From Chloroflexota bacterium (lineage in GTDB: Bacteria > Chloroflexota > Anaerolineae > J036 > Brachytrichaceae), in contig JAUQQA010000001.1 in NCBI GenBank assembly GCA_030550095.1, forward strand, positions 1 to 64,000: a DNA stretch of 64,000 nucleotides, read 5' to 3'. A program made the translations under genes and the position numbers. Positions 40,629 to 49,189 of this stretch are shown piece by piece. Within the stretch, counting starts at the first letter, position 1, and each line of letters begins with the position of its first letter. The notes below the pieces were generated by a model, which was not told the origin of the DNA, did no database searches, and worked only from the letters and a program-made list of their open reading frames with translations.

Positions 40629-41287
40629 GGGTTAGCGCTTGAGCGCGAGGCGTTCGCGGCTTCGCTTGAAGCTGCTTCGGGCGTGTAACTCGGCAGCATC
40701 GAACGCGCCCAGCCGCGCAAGAACACCCACCACGTGTTCCACGTCGCCGCCACCTCGCGCAGTTGATACCAAGGCATCGCCTGATACACACGCCGATCCG
40801 CAACGTAGCCCACAGCGTCAACGCCCAACGCGGCGCATGTGAACAGCGCACGATCAAGGTGAAACGCCTGCGTCACCAGCACAGCGCGCTGGACGCCGAA
40901 ATGATCGCGCGCGCGTCGGCACGTCTCGCGCGTGTTTAAACCAAGCGGATCGATCCACAACGCCGAAGCTGGCACACCAAGGCGCAACGCCGAGCGACGC
41001 ATTGCCTCGGTCTCATCATGGGTGCGAAAGCGACCATCGCCGCTCAGCAGCAGCACGCTGACGCGCCCTTGGTGATACAGTTCGGCAGCGGCCCGCACGC
41101 GATCGTAGAGCACGGGGCTGGGTGCACCGTTGCGCACACCAGCACCAAAGACGATCGCCACTGGTCGATCGGGAACCTCGGCACTCGTCGCGTAGATGCG
41201 CCCTTGCGCCCAAAGCGCCGTCGAAAGGCGCGGCACCAACACCACTCCCGCCACAAACAGCAGCACACTGATCAAGCGAAACACCAC
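40625..41287 (-). CDS. YdcF/SanA-like DUF218 membrane protein
   Basis: A 220-residue protein with one N-terminal membrane helix and a DUF218 domain. Family segments are IVFGAGVRNGAPSPVLYDRV, LLLSGDGR, NTRETCRRAR and VTQAFHLDRALF. Members such as SanA and YdcF affect envelope barrier or lipid-carrier recycling, with no settled reaction. The start is GTG; the gene lies 6 bp after cdd and probably shares its transcript. The C-terminal tail is rich in Ser and Ala and looks disordered. Confidence 0.87.
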   Translation of the reverse strand: MVFRLISVLLFVAGVVLVPRLSTALWAQGRIYATSAEVPDRPVAIVFGAGVRNGAPSPVLYDRVRAAAELYHQGRVSVLLLSGDGRFRTHDETEAMRRSALRLGVPASALWIDPLGLNTRETCRRARDHFGVQRAVLVTQAFHLDRALFTCAALGVDAVGYVADRRVYQAMPWYQLREVAATWNTWWVFLRGWARSMLPSYTPEAASSEAANASRSSANP

Positions 41288-41293
41288 TCGTCG

Positions 41294-41764
41294 CTATTGT
41301 GCGCGCCTAGTCTGAGCGCGCGCTGAGCGTTTGCGCGGCAGCGCCAATTGCGCAGGCGTGAACGCTTGCGGCAGCAACGCGCCAACCGTGGTGATCTCGT
41401 AGCGACGCGTGCTGTCAGCGATGATGACCCACGTGTCTAACCCGAACTCCGCCATGAACTGACGACACGCGCCACACGGCGCGCCGCCGTTCTCAGTGAC
41501 CACAGCAATTGCGACGAAAGCGCGTTCGCCCTCACTCACTGCCTTCACGTATGCGGTGCGTTCAGCGCAAATCGCTAAGCCGTAGGACGCGTTCTCGACG
41601 TTCACACCGCTATACACCTTGCCCGAGGCAGCCAATAACGCCGCGCCCACACGATAACGGGAGTACGGCGCATGCGAGAAGACGCGCGCGCGATCTGCAA
41701 CTTCGATGAGCACTTGGATCACATCTTCTGGCAACATCAGCTTGCGCCTTGCAACAGATGCCAT
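41294..41764 (-). CDS. cdd: Cytidine deaminase
   Basis: A 156-residue zinc enzyme that converts cytidine and deoxycytidine to uridine forms in pyrimidine salvage. The active site has NVENASYGLAICAER (first Cys and catalytic Glu) and PCGACRQ (two further zinc Cys), the tetrameric cytidine deaminase pattern. I chose the ATG at 41764 because an AAGGAG site lies 9 bp before it; the longer frame begins with TTG. The C-terminus has a basic tail beyond the usual 130-residue length. Confidence 0.93.
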   Translation of the reverse strand: MASVARRKLMLPEDVIQVLIEVADRARVFSHAPYSRYRVGAALLAASGKVYSGVNVENASYGLAICAERTAYVKAVSEGERAFVAIAVVTENGGAPCGACRQFMAEFGLDTWVIIADSTRRYEITTVGALLPQAFTPAQLALPRKRSARAQTRRAQ

Positions 41765-41781
41765 GAGCAACGACTCCTTGT

Positions 41782-42522
41782 CTAGCGTCCAAGAACAGGC
41801 AAAGCAGCCTCTTGCAACACAATGCCCTCTGCAAAAGCCATGTAGTGGCGCGCCTCGCCAAGCAAGCGGTTGGTGGTCGCTGTGAACGTGTACGTCTCAC
41901 CCGGTGCGATAGGCACGAGGTCGGTAACGAGCGCTTCTGCGACGCCCGCTAGTTGCCTTCGGGCATCGTAAAGCCCAACCACCACGTACACTTCGTTCGC
42001 GCTTTGCTCACCGCTGTTGCGCACTTCACCGCTCACCTGCACTACGCCTCCAGCCAAGTGAAGCATATGGACCTTGGTCATGAAAGCGTAGTAGCGCTCC
42101 TCGTGCGCCGCGCTGTTGAGCGTTTGGTCGCTCAAGCAGACCGCCGCTTTGACGAGGCTGCGCTCCGTGATCTGCGTCTTGCGCAGCAAGAGCCGAAACG
42201 GCACCGAGCGGCGCAGCGGCAGGCTGCTAGAGAGAAACAAGCGCTCCACTTGCTGAGGCGCTTGAGCATCAGCCTGCGTGAGGAGGACGACATCCGCATA
42301 ATCAGCGCGCGGGGCGAGGGTGTTCTGCACTTCGCCGATGAGCCACCATCGCCCTGTGGCATCGGCGTAGAGGCGCGCCTGCGAGAGCGACAACGCAAGT
42401 CGCCCCGCGCAAATGCTTCCATCTACGATCGGCTCGTATACGGGCAGCCCTTGCAATGGGCTACAGGCGAGGAGCAGCCCCAAGGCAATGCTGACCAGCA
42501 GCGCGACGCGACCTCGTGGCAT
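41782..42522 (-). CDS. Lipoprotein with two FxLYD-like domains, function unknown
   Basis: About 246 residues. The N-terminus MPRGRVALLVSIALGLLLAC is a lipoprotein signal with the lipidated Cys at 20. Two similar beta-rich units follow: one around WWLIGEVQNTLAPRADYADV and one around VQVSGEVRNSGEQSANEVYV, each with the G-E-V-x-N-x-[GA] pattern of FxLYD domains. They probably form small beta sandwiches outside the membrane. The gene precedes cdd by 17 bp. The frame extends upstream to a GTG at 42561, but the ATG at 42522 fits the signal peptide better. Confidence 0.75.
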   Translation of the reverse strand: MPRGRVALLVSIALGLLLACSPLQGLPVYEPIVDGSICAGRLALSLSQARLYADATGRWWLIGEVQNTLAPRADYADVVLLTQADAQAPQQVERLFLSSSLPLRRSVPFRLLLRKTQITERSLVKAAVCLSDQTLNSAAHEERYYAFMTKVHMLHLAGGVVQVSGEVRNSGEQSANEVYVVVGLYDARRQLAGVAEALVTDLVPIAPGETYTFTATTNRLLGEARHYMAFAEGIVLQEAALPVLGR

Positions 42523-42571
42523 GGGCGTTGCAGTGCCTATCATAGTGCCGAGCGCAAACACGTGCCGCTCT

Positions 42572-42577
42572 TACAAT
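42572..42577 (+). promoter_or_regulatory. -10-like box TACAAT, leaderless start of the PfkB gene
   Basis: TACAAT lies 7 bp before the ATG at 42585 with no ribosome site between, so the first transcribed base is probably the start codon itself. Confidence 0.45.
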
Positions 42578-42584
42578 CGCCGTC

Positions 42585-43514
42585 ATGATCCTCACCGTCA
42601 CGCTCAACACTGCTGTTGACCGCATCTTTCGCATCGCGCGCCTCGAGCCAAACCGCACCCTGCGCAGCCAACCTGTGGTGATCAGCCCTGCAGGCAAAGG
42701 GGTGTGCGCCTCTCTTGTCGCTGCAACGCTCGGTTACCCCACCCTCGCCTTGGGCTTCATCGCAGGCGCAAGCGGCCAATGGCTCGCCGCGCAGTTGCGC
42801 CAACGCGGCGCACACACTGCATTTGTCGAAGTCGAAGGCGAGACACGCTGGAACATCGTGATCCTTGGCGAGGAGGACCACACCCACACCACGCTCACTG
42901 CTGAAGCGCTTCGCGTGCGCCCTGAACACGTGCAAGCCCTGCGACAACACTTCGCTGATCACCTCGACGAAGCGCGCTGCGTGGTGTTCGGCGGCAGCGC
43001 GCCTGCCGATGTGTCGCCAGCGGTCATCGCCGATCTCATCGCAGCAGCACGTGCGCATAAGGTGCCAGTTGTGCTCGACGCAAGCGGCGAAGTGCTGCGG
43101 CAAGGCATCCGCGCAGCGCCGACATGGGTGAAGCCCAACCGCGAGGAGCTTGAGCTGCTGAGCGCAACGCCCGTTCGCTCACCCGACGAAGCCCTGCGCG
43201 CAGCACACGCTTTGCAACGCCAGTTCGGCTGCAACGTGCTCGCCTCGCTGGGTGAGCAGGGCGCGGTGGCGGTCACAGCAGCAGGCGCTTGGCGCATCGC
43301 GCCGTTGCGCGTGCCCGTCGTCAACCCCGCGGGCGCCGGCGATGCGATGGTTGCTGGGCTTGCGCTCGGGCTGGCGCAAGGGTGGGCACTCGAGGAGTCG
43401 TTGCGCTGGGCAACAGCCGCCGCCAGCGCGACGGTGAGCTTTCTCGGCACTGCTGAGCTAACGCGCGAGGCAGTGCTCGCGCTGCTGCCGCAGGTGCAAA
43501 TTTCACCGCTTTGA
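42585..43514 (+). CDS. PfkB-family sugar kinase (1-phosphofructokinase-like)
   Basis: A 309-residue ribokinase-fold kinase. It begins MILTVTLNTAVDRIF, like 1-phosphofructokinase and tagatose-6-phosphate kinase, and has the anion-hole/catalytic motif NPAGAGDAMVAG with the catalytic Asp. Its closest named group by appearance is the 1-phosphofructokinase branch. It lies 27 bp upstream of rhaM and probably shares a transcript with rhaM and rhaI, where a kinase for L-rhamnulose would be expected but RhaB is absent. That it acts on L-rhamnulose is my inference from context; fructose 1-phosphate or tagatose 6-phosphate are alternatives. Confidence 0.88.
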   Translation: MILTVTLNTAVDRIFRIARLEPNRTLRSQPVVISPAGKGVCASLVAATLGYPTLALGFIAGASGQWLAAQLRQRGAHTAFVEVEGETRWNIVILGEEDHTHTTLTAEALRVRPEHVQALRQHFADHLDEARCVVFGGSAPADVSPAVIADLIAAARAHKVPVVLDASGEVLRQGIRAAPTWVKPNREELELLSATPVRSPDEALRAAHALQRQFGCNVLASLGEQGAVAVTAAGAWRIAPLRVPVVNPAGAGDAMVAGLALGLAQGWALEESLRWATAAASATVSFLGTAELTREAVLALLPQVQISPL

Positions 43515-43541
43515 GCCAAAATAGAGCCAAGGAGAAAGCCC

Positions 43542-43862
43542 ATGCAGCGCGTTGGTTTCATGCTCAAGGTCAAGCCAGACAAGATCGAGGAATACAAGGC
43601 CCGCCACAAAGCCGTTTGGCCGGAGATGCTCCAAGCGCTCCGCGAAACCGGTTGGCACAACTACTCCATCTTTATGCACACCGACGGCACGCTTTTCTTC
43701 TACGTCGAAACGCCGGACTTCAAAGCTGCGCTCGAAGGCATGGCGCAGCGCGAAGTCAACACGCGCTGGCAGGAATACATGAAGGACCTGTTCGAGAACA
43801 CCGAAGGCAAGCACGCCGACCAGAGCTTCATCCTGCTAGAAGAAGTCTTCCACCTCGATTAA
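43542..43862 (+). CDS. rhaM: L-rhamnose mutarotase
   Basis: A 106-residue dimeric ferredoxin-like protein that interconverts the anomers of L-rhamnose before isomerisation. The family segments [27 protein letters not shown] (catalytic His) and EVFHLD are present and length is exactly typical. An AAGGAG ribosome site lies about 8 bp before the ATG. rhaI follows 22 bp later. Confidence 0.93.
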   Translation: MQRVGFMLKVKPDKIEEYKARHKAVWPEMLQALRETGWHNYSIFMHTDGTLFFYVETPDFKAALEGMAQREVNTRWQEYMKDLFENTEGKHADQSFILLEEVFHLD

Positions 43863-43884
43863 GCTCCTTGCACGGTTGATCGCC

Positions 43885-45096
43885 ATGTCCAACGCTGCAT
43901 ACGAGCAACTCGCCGAACGCCTCGCCACGAAAGGCATTGACGTTGAAAGCGTCAAGGCGCGCCTAAAGGCGCAGCACATCGAGCTGCCCTCTTGGGGCTT
44001 CGCCAACACTGGCACGCGCTTCAAGACCTACGCTTGGCCTGGCGCAGCACGCACGCTCTACGAGAAGATCGAGGACGCCGGCATGGTGCACAAGCTCACA
44101 GGCGTTTGCCCCTCGATCGCCATCCACATCCCTTGGGACAAGGTGGACGACTGGAACGCTGCGCGCGAATACGCTGCCGCGCATGGCTTGCGCCTCGGCG
44201 CTGTGAACACCAACACATTCCAGGCAGACATTTACAAGTGGGGCAGCATCACCAACGCCGATCCCGCTGTGCGCCAAGCTGCGCTGGAGCATCATCTTGA
44301 GTGCATCGAGATCGCCAAGCAGGTTGGCTCCACAATCCTCAGCTTGTGGTATGCCGACGGCACCAATTACCCTGGTCAAGCCTCATTCGTCGAGCGCCGG
44401 CACCGCATGATTGATTTCTTCAAGCAAGTGTATGCCGCGCTGCCCGAGAACATGCGCATGTTGATCGAGTACAAGTTCTACGAGCCGGCGTTTTATCACA
44501 CCGACCTCGCTGACTGGGGACAAGCCTACGCGATTTGCCTCAAGCTCGGGCCAAAAGCACAAGTGCTCGTGGATCTCGGACATCATCCACATGGCACAAA
44601 CATCGAGCACATCGTGGCCACGCTGCTCGACGAAGGCAAGCTCGGCGGCTTCCACTTCAACAACCGCAAGTATGGCGATGACGACTTGATCGTGGGCACC
44701 ATCAACCCGCTGGAGCTATTCTTGATCTTCAACGAGCTGGTCGCCGCCGAAGACGCCGCGCGCGATGTCGCCTACATGATCGATCAGTGCCACTACCTTG
44801 AACCCAAGATCGAGGCGATGGTGCAAAGCGTGATCAACATCCAGACCGCCTACGCCAAGGCGCTGATCGTGGACCGCAAAGCGCTGCGTGAGCGCCAAGC
44901 AGCGAACGACCTCCTTGGCGCCAACCGCGTGCTCATGGACGCCTTCGAGACCGATGTGCGCCCGCTGCTTGCGCGCGTGCGCGAAGAGATGGGACTGCAC
45001 CCCGACCCGATCGCCGCGTTGCATGCCAGCGGCTACGAGCAGCGCATCGCCGAGGCGCGCGGCGTCGCAACCACAAGCGGCGGATTCCCCGACTAG
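43885..45096 (+). CDS. rhaI: L-rhamnose isomerase (RhaI type)
   Basis: A 403-residue TIM-barrel sugar isomerase of the Pseudomonas stutzeri-like RhaI group, unrelated in length to E. coli RhaA. It interconverts L-rhamnose and L-rhamnulose with two divalent metals. Metal ligands are visible in IEYKFYEP (Glu), LVDLGHH (Asp and His) and [15 protein letters not shown] (His and Asp). The ATG at 43885 is used; the longer frame has a TTG. A 13-bp hairpin follows. No aldolase gene (RhaD) is adjacent. Confidence 0.92.
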   Translation: MSNAAYEQLAERLATKGIDVESVKARLKAQHIELPSWGFANTGTRFKTYAWPGAARTLYEKIEDAGMVHKLTGVCPSIAIHIPWDKVDDWNAAREYAAAHGLRLGAVNTNTFQADIYKWGSITNADPAVRQAALEHHLECIEIAKQVGSTILSLWYADGTNYPGQASFVERRHRMIDFFKQVYAALPENMRMLIEYKFYEPAFYHTDLADWGQAYAICLKLGPKAQVLVDLGHHPHGTNIEHIVATLLDEGKLGGFHFNNRKYGDDDLIVGTINPLELFLIFNELVAAEDAARDVAYMIDQCHYLEPKIEAMVQSVINIQTAYAKALIVDRKALRERQAANDLLGANRVLMDAFETDVRPLLARVREEMGLHPDPIAALHASGYEQRIAEARGVATTSGGFPD

Positions 45097-45126
45097 CGCC
45101 CAAAAGCGCACATCTGAGCGCAGCCT

Positions 45127-45158
45127 AAAGCGCCGTGCCTTCGCAGGCATGGCGCTTT
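45127..45158 (+). terminator. Hairpin after rhaI
   Basis: AAAGCGCCGTGCC pairs with GGCATGGCGCTTT (13 bp with one G-T pair) around a 6-base loop. The right arm ends in TTT only, so termination may be partial. The following P450 -10 box begins at its last base. Confidence 0.7.
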
Positions 45159-45163
45159 ACAGT
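45158..45163 (+). promoter_or_regulatory. -10-like box TACAGT before the P450 gene
   Basis: TACAGT lies 8 bp before the P450 ATG with no ribosome site in between, again suggesting a leaderless message. The box is less canonical than the others. Confidence 0.35.
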
Positions 45164-45171
45164 TCCCCTGT

Positions 45172-46539
45172 ATGACGATCTCCTCTTCTTCGCTCACAAC
45201 CAGCACACGCGCGACGTTGCCCGGACCATGTGGCGTGCGCGCCGCATGGCAAAACCTGCGCGCCTTTCGCGCTGATCTGCCTGGTTTTCTCCTAAAACTG
45301 GCGCGCGAGTACGGCGACTTCGTGCAATTTGACTTCGGACCGTTCCGCACCTACTTCATCAATCACCCAGACCTGCTCCACCAGGTGCTGGTGGGCGACG
45401 CCAGCCACTACTACAAGACGCGCATCACCAAAGCCGTGTTGCGCCCGCTGCTTGGTGAGGGCTTGCTGATCAGCGACGGGGAGCTGTGGCGACGCCAACG
45501 GCGCCTATTGCAGCCCGCCTTTCACGCCGCGCGCATCGCAGCCTATGCCGACACAATGGTGCAATGCACGCTCGAGGCGATGCAAAGCTGGCACCCCGGC
45601 GAACAGCGCCGCGTGGACCACGACATGATGACGCTCACGCTGGAAATCGTGATCCGCACGCTGTTTGGCGAGGCGCTCTCGCCTGAAGAGCGCGACGCCG
45701 TTGGGCACGCCGTGGACGTGGGGCAAAAGCACGTCGGCGAGATGTTCAAGACGTTGTTCCGCATCCCAACATGGGTTCCCACGCCTGCAAATCGCGAGCT
45801 GAAACAAGCCGTGCAGGTGATTGATGCGCTCATCGCGCGCTTTGTGGCGCGCTATCGCCAAAGCGGCGAGGACCGCGGCGATTTGCTCTCCATGATGCTG
45901 GCCGCCGTGGACGAGACAGGACAAATGACCGACGCGCAAGCACGCGACGAAGCGTTCACGCTCATCGTCGCTGGGCACGAGACCACAGCGAACACGCTGA
46001 GCTGGGCGTGGTACTTGCTCGCAACGCATCCTCACGTCGAGGCGCGCTTGCACGACGAATTGCAACGCGTGCTCAACGGGCGCCCACCGACTGTGGACGA
46101 CCTTCCCAACTTGCCTTACACCGAAGTGATCGTGAAGGAAACACTGCGGCTCTACCCCGCCGCATACGTCACCGCGCGCGAGCCGATCACCGACGTGACA
46201 CTTGCCGGACACCGCATCCCCAAAGGACGAACGATCCTGATCGCGCCTTACACCGTGCATCGCGATCCGCGCTGGTATGAGCAGCCCGAGGCGTTCATGC
46301 CCGAGCGCTGGCTTGGCGATCTCGAGAAGCGCATCCCGCGCCTTGCTTACTTGCCCTTCGGCGCAGGCCCGCGCATCTGCATCGGCAACGCGTTCGCCAT
46401 GATGGAGGCGCGCTTGATCTTGGCGACAGTGGCACAACGCTTCCGCTTCGTGCTCAGTGCAGGGCAGCGCGTTGAGCCAGACCCGATGGTGACGCTGCGC
46501 CCGCGCGGCGGACTCACCATGCAGGTCCTCGCGCGTTGA
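45172..46539 (+). CDS. Cytochrome P450 (soluble)
   Basis: A 455-residue cytochrome P450 with no membrane anchor. The I-helix is AGHETTANTLSW, the K-helix ETLRL holds the ExxR pair, and the heme loop FGAGPRICIG has the thiolate Cys at 403. It is complete. By its signatures it resembles the fatty-acid-hydroxylase-like CYP102/CYP110-type branch, but the substrate is not deducible and no ferredoxin partner lies next to it. A carotenoid hydroxylase role is possible given the crtI-like gene elsewhere, without direct support. Confidence 0.93.
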   Translation: MTISSSSLTTSTRATLPGPCGVRAAWQNLRAFRADLPGFLLKLAREYGDFVQFDFGPFRTYFINHPDLLHQVLVGDASHYYKTRITKAVLRPLLGEGLLISDGELWRRQRRLLQPAFHAARIAAYADTMVQCTLEAMQSWHPGEQRRVDHDMMTLTLEIVIRTLFGEALSPEERDAVGHAVDVGQKHVGEMFKTLFRIPTWVPTPANRELKQAVQVIDALIARFVARYRQSGEDRGDLLSMMLAAVDETGQMTDAQARDEAFTLIVAGHETTANTLSWAWYLLATHPHVEARLHDELQRVLNGRPPTVDDLPNLPYTEVIVKETLRLYPAAYVTAREPITDVTLAGHRIPKGRTILIAPYTVHRDPRWYEQPEAFMPERWLGDLEKRIPRLAYLPFGAGPRICIGNAFAMMEARLILATVAQRFRFVLSAGQRVEPDPMVTLRPRGGLTMQVLAR

Positions 46540-46576
46540 GCGCTCAGCGTGTTCCAGCACACGATGCGCCGTGTAG

Positions 46577-46582
46577 TAGAAT
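46577..46582 (+). promoter_or_regulatory. -10 box TAGAAT of tRNA-Pro
   Basis: TAGAAT lies 12 bp before the tRNA-Pro 5' end. No good -35 is visible. It supports TAGAAT as a working -10 sequence in this genome. Confidence 0.5.
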
Positions 46583-46594
46583 AGGCGTATCCCT

Positions 46595-46668
46595 CGGGGA
46601 ATGGCGCAGCCTGGTAGCGCGCTGCGTTCGGGTCGCAGAGGTCCCGGGTTCAAATCCCGGTTCCCCGA
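46595..46668 (+). tRNA. tRNA-Pro (anticodon CGG)
   Basis: A 74-base tRNA. The acceptor stem pairs CGGGGAA with TTCCCCG and the discriminator is A. The anticodon stem CTGCG/CGCAG encloses loop TTCGGGT with anticodon CGG at 46629-46631, reading CCG. The T stem CCGGG/CCCGG has loop TTCAAAT. CCA is not encoded. Confidence 0.97.
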
Positions 46669-46673
46669 TGTGC

Positions 46674-46714
46674 AAGGCGAAGCAGACGACGTTGAGCGCT
46701 GCTTCGCCTTTTTG
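46674..46714 (+). terminator. Rho-independent terminator of tRNA-Pro
   Basis: AAGGCGAAGCAG pairs with CTGCTTCGCCTT (12 bp) across a 13-base loop and runs into a T-tract. It ends 11 bp before the FemAB ATG, so the FemAB gene must have a start site inside or depend on read-through. Confidence 0.88.
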
Positions 46715-46725
46715 AGTCGAGAGCT

Positions 46726-47811
46726 ATGCAATCGGAGCGCTTTCCCGCGCGCACGCGCACGCAAGAGATCGCCGCATTTGAATGGGACGCCTTCGTGCGC
46801 AAACACCCACATGGGCACGTCTTGCAAACACAGCGCTGGGGGCATCTGAAGAGCATTCATGGCTGGAACGCGGCGAGCGTCAGCGTGCACCTGCCACAGC
46901 GTGAGCTGATCGGCGTGGCGTTGCTGCTTATGCGTCGCTTGCCGTTTGGGCTTGGGCGCATCGCTTACGTGCCGCGCGGCCCCGTGGTGAATTGGGATAA
47001 CCCTCAGCACGTGCAGCTGGTGCTGGCGCGCGCGCTCGCGGCTGCGCGCGTGAACGGCGCATTCGCGCTCGTGATCGAACCCGACTTGCTCGACACGCAA
47101 ACCGATAGAGCACAGCTCGCGCAACTAGGCTTCATGCCGCTCGACTTTCACGTGCAGCCGCGCCGCACGATCTGGGTGAACCTCGACGTGGACGAGGAGG
47201 TGGATATCCTCGCCGCCATGAAACCTAAGACGCGCTACAACATCGGCTTGGCGCGCCGGCGCGGCGTGCAGGTGCGCATTGGCACACCCGACGACGCCGA
47301 CATCTTCTACTCCCTCCTCAAGACCACCGCGCAGCGCGATGGTTTCACCATTCATCCATTCCGCTACTATCGTGACTTCCTCGAGCTGTTCACCTACGGC
47401 GAGCAGCCTCCAGCGCGCTTGTTCATCGCCGAATACCAGGACAAGCCGCTCGCTGCGGTGGTGGTGACCGTCGTCGGCGAGCGCGCGACGTATCTCTACG
47501 GCGCAAGCAGCAACGAACACCGCGAGCTGATGCCGACTTATCTGCTCCAGTGGGAAGCCATGCGTTGGGCACGACAGTGCGGCTGCAAAACATACGACCT
47601 TTGGGGCATCCCCGACGAGGATGAGCAAACCCTCGAGGCGGAATTCGAGCACCGCAGCGATGGGCTTTGGGGCGTATATCGCTTCAAGCGCGGCTTTGGG
47701 GGGCAAGTGGTGCGTCACATCGGCGCCTGGGTGCGCGTGATCGCACCCGTGCGATGGGCGCTGTATCAGCTCGCGCGCAAGCTGCACAAATCCAGCGGGC
47801 TTGCAGCGTGA
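46726..47811 (+). CDS. FemAB-type aminoacyltransferase (peptidoglycan bridge family)
   Basis: A 361-residue protein with the double GNAT fold of FemA/FemB/FemX enzymes, which use aminoacyl-tRNA to add residues to the lipid II peptide. Recognisable segments are WDAFVRKHPHGHVLQTQRWG at the N-terminus, PRGPVVNWDNP, and MKPKTRYNIGLARRRGVQV, followed by AAVVVTVVGERATYLYGASS and MRWARQCGCKTYDLWGIPD. These match the family closely. The inter-domain coiled coil of staphylococcal FemA is absent, as in shorter FemX-like forms. The neighbouring tRNA-Pro is probably coincidental. A non-peptidoglycan acyl acceptor is possible. Confidence 0.88.
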   Translation: MQSERFPARTRTQEIAAFEWDAFVRKHPHGHVLQTQRWGHLKSIHGWNAASVSVHLPQRELIGVALLLMRRLPFGLGRIAYVPRGPVVNWDNPQHVQLVLARALAAARVNGAFALVIEPDLLDTQTDRAQLAQLGFMPLDFHVQPRRTIWVNLDVDEEVDILAAMKPKTRYNIGLARRRGVQVRIGTPDDADIFYSLLKTTAQRDGFTIHPFRYYRDFLELFTYGEQPPARLFIAEYQDKPLAAVVVTVVGERATYLYGASSNEHRELMPTYLLQWEAMRWARQCGCKTYDLWGIPDEDEQTLEAEFEHRSDGLWGVYRFKRGFGGQVVRHIGAWVRVIAPVRWALYQLARKLHKSSGLAA

Positions 47812-47847
47812 AACAACGCACTGACCGCGCCTCGTCTCACGCACACC

Positions 47848-49182
47848 ATGCATCACGCCGCACTCACTTTCCCGCCCAACTTCCGTTGGGGCACCGCCAC
47901 CGCTGCACACCAAGTGGAGGGCTACAACACCAACAACCAATGGTGGCAGTGGGAGCAACAACCCGGGCGCATCGTCAACGGCGATACCTCCGGCGTTGCC
48001 TGCAACTGGTGGGAGAACGCCGAGGCCGACTTCGATTGGATGGTGACGCTCGCCCAAAACGCACATCGCCTCTCCATCGAGTGGAGCCGCATCGAGCCAC
48101 GCGAGGGGTACTTCGACGATGCCGCGATTGAACGCTATCGCGCGATGCTGAAAGCGCTCCGCGCGCGCGGCATCGAGCCGATGGTCACGCTGCATCACTT
48201 CACCAACCCGCTTTGGCTCGAAGCCCAACAGGGCTGGCTGCACACAGAGCGCGTCGTCCCGCGCTTTCGGCGCTTTGTGGAGCGCGTGGTGCGCGACCTT
48301 GGTGACTTGTGCAATCTGTGGTGCACGATCAACGAGCCAAACGTGTATGCCGTCATGTCGTACTTCGGCGGGCGCATGCCGCCAGGGCTTACTGACATGG
48401 GCATGGCGATCACCGTGATGCAAAACTTGCTCGTGGCACATGCCGCTGCTTACGAAGCCATCCACGCTGTTCAACCCCACGCGCGCGTCGGCATTGCGCA
48501 CCACATGCGCTACTTCCAGGGATTGCGCCCCCACCTCATCCTCGATGCCATCATCGCGCGCGTGATTGACGGCATCTTCAACGACAGCCTGCTACTGGCG
48601 CTCCTGCATGGGCGCTGGCACTGGATGCTCTGGCGCGGCGCGCCTGTGAGCGCGCGCAAGCTGCGCGGCACGCTGGATTGGATCGGGCTGAACTACTACA
48701 CGCGCCAACGCATCGCCTTCGATCACACTGGCGGGCAGGCGCTCTTCGGCACGCTCGTCAACACCCCCGGCGCGATCATGAGCGACTACGACTTCGGCGA
48801 GATCTTCCCAGAGGGGCTGCACTACTTCTTGCGCAAGCTCGCGCGCTACCGCCTGCCCATCTACATCACCGAGAACGGCTTGCCCGATGAGGACGACGAT
48901 CTCCGCCCGATGTTCATCGTGCGCCACCTGCGCGCATTGTGGGACGCGCTGCAAGCAGGGTGCGACGTGCGCGGCTACTATCACTGGAGCCTCGTGGACA
49001 ACTTCGAGTGGAGCGAGGGCTGGCGCATGCGCTTCGGCTTGATCGCCATGGATTGGCGCACGCAACAACGCACGCCACGCCAAAGTGCGTTTCTCTACCG
49101 CGATGTGGCGCGCGCAAATGCGCTCACCACAGCCATCGTGGAGGCATACACACCCGAGTTGTTCTCCCAGGTGTTCGCCTGA
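47848..49182 (+). CDS. GH1 beta-glucosidase/beta-glycosidase
   Basis: A 444-residue cytosolic retaining glycosidase of family GH1, of normal length. The N-terminal signature FRWGTATAAHQVEG is present. Acid/base Glu163 is in TINEPN and nucleophile Glu342 in YITENG. The sugar-binding WSLVDNFEWSEG at the end of the barrel is intact. It cleaves beta-linked glucose or related sugars from oligosaccharides; aglycone preference is not visible. There is no signal peptide, so it probably acts on imported oligosaccharides. It converges with the exported glycosidase gene. Confidence 0.95.
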   Translation: MHHAALTFPPNFRWGTATAAHQVEGYNTNNQWWQWEQQPGRIVNGDTSGVACNWWENAEADFDWMVTLAQNAHRLSIEWSRIEPREGYFDDAAIERYRAMLKALRARGIEPMVTLHHFTNPLWLEAQQGWLHTERVVPRFRRFVERVVRDLGDLCNLWCTINEPNVYAVMSYFGGRMPPGLTDMGMAITVMQNLLVAHAAAYEAIHAVQPHARVGIAHHMRYFQGLRPHLILDAIIARVIDGIFNDSLLLALLHGRWHWMLWRGAPVSARKLRGTLDWIGLNYYTRQRIAFDHTGGQALFGTLVNTPGAIMSDYDFGEIFPEGLHYFLRKLARYRLPIYITENGLPDEDDDLRPMFIVRHLRALWDALQAGCDVRGYYHWSLVDNFEWSEGWRMRFGLIAMDWRTQQRTPRQSAFLYRDVARANALTTAIVEAYTPELFSQVFA

Positions 49183-49189
49183 AGCGCAC

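Noticed and set aside
45505-47124. A 539-codon minus-strand frame across the P450, tRNA-Pro and FemAB genes
   Set aside because: It runs through a tRNA gene and two well-supported genes on the other strand, and its product has shadow-like composition.
46595-47811. Functional link between tRNA-Pro and the FemAB enzyme that uses aminoacyl-tRNA
   Set aside because: A strong terminator separates them, and FemAB enzymes are not known to use prolyl-tRNA; adjacency alone is too weak.
47125-48534. A 469-codon minus-strand frame opposite FemAB and GH1
   Set aside because: Shadow of two genes with intact catalytic motifs; no recognisable family.
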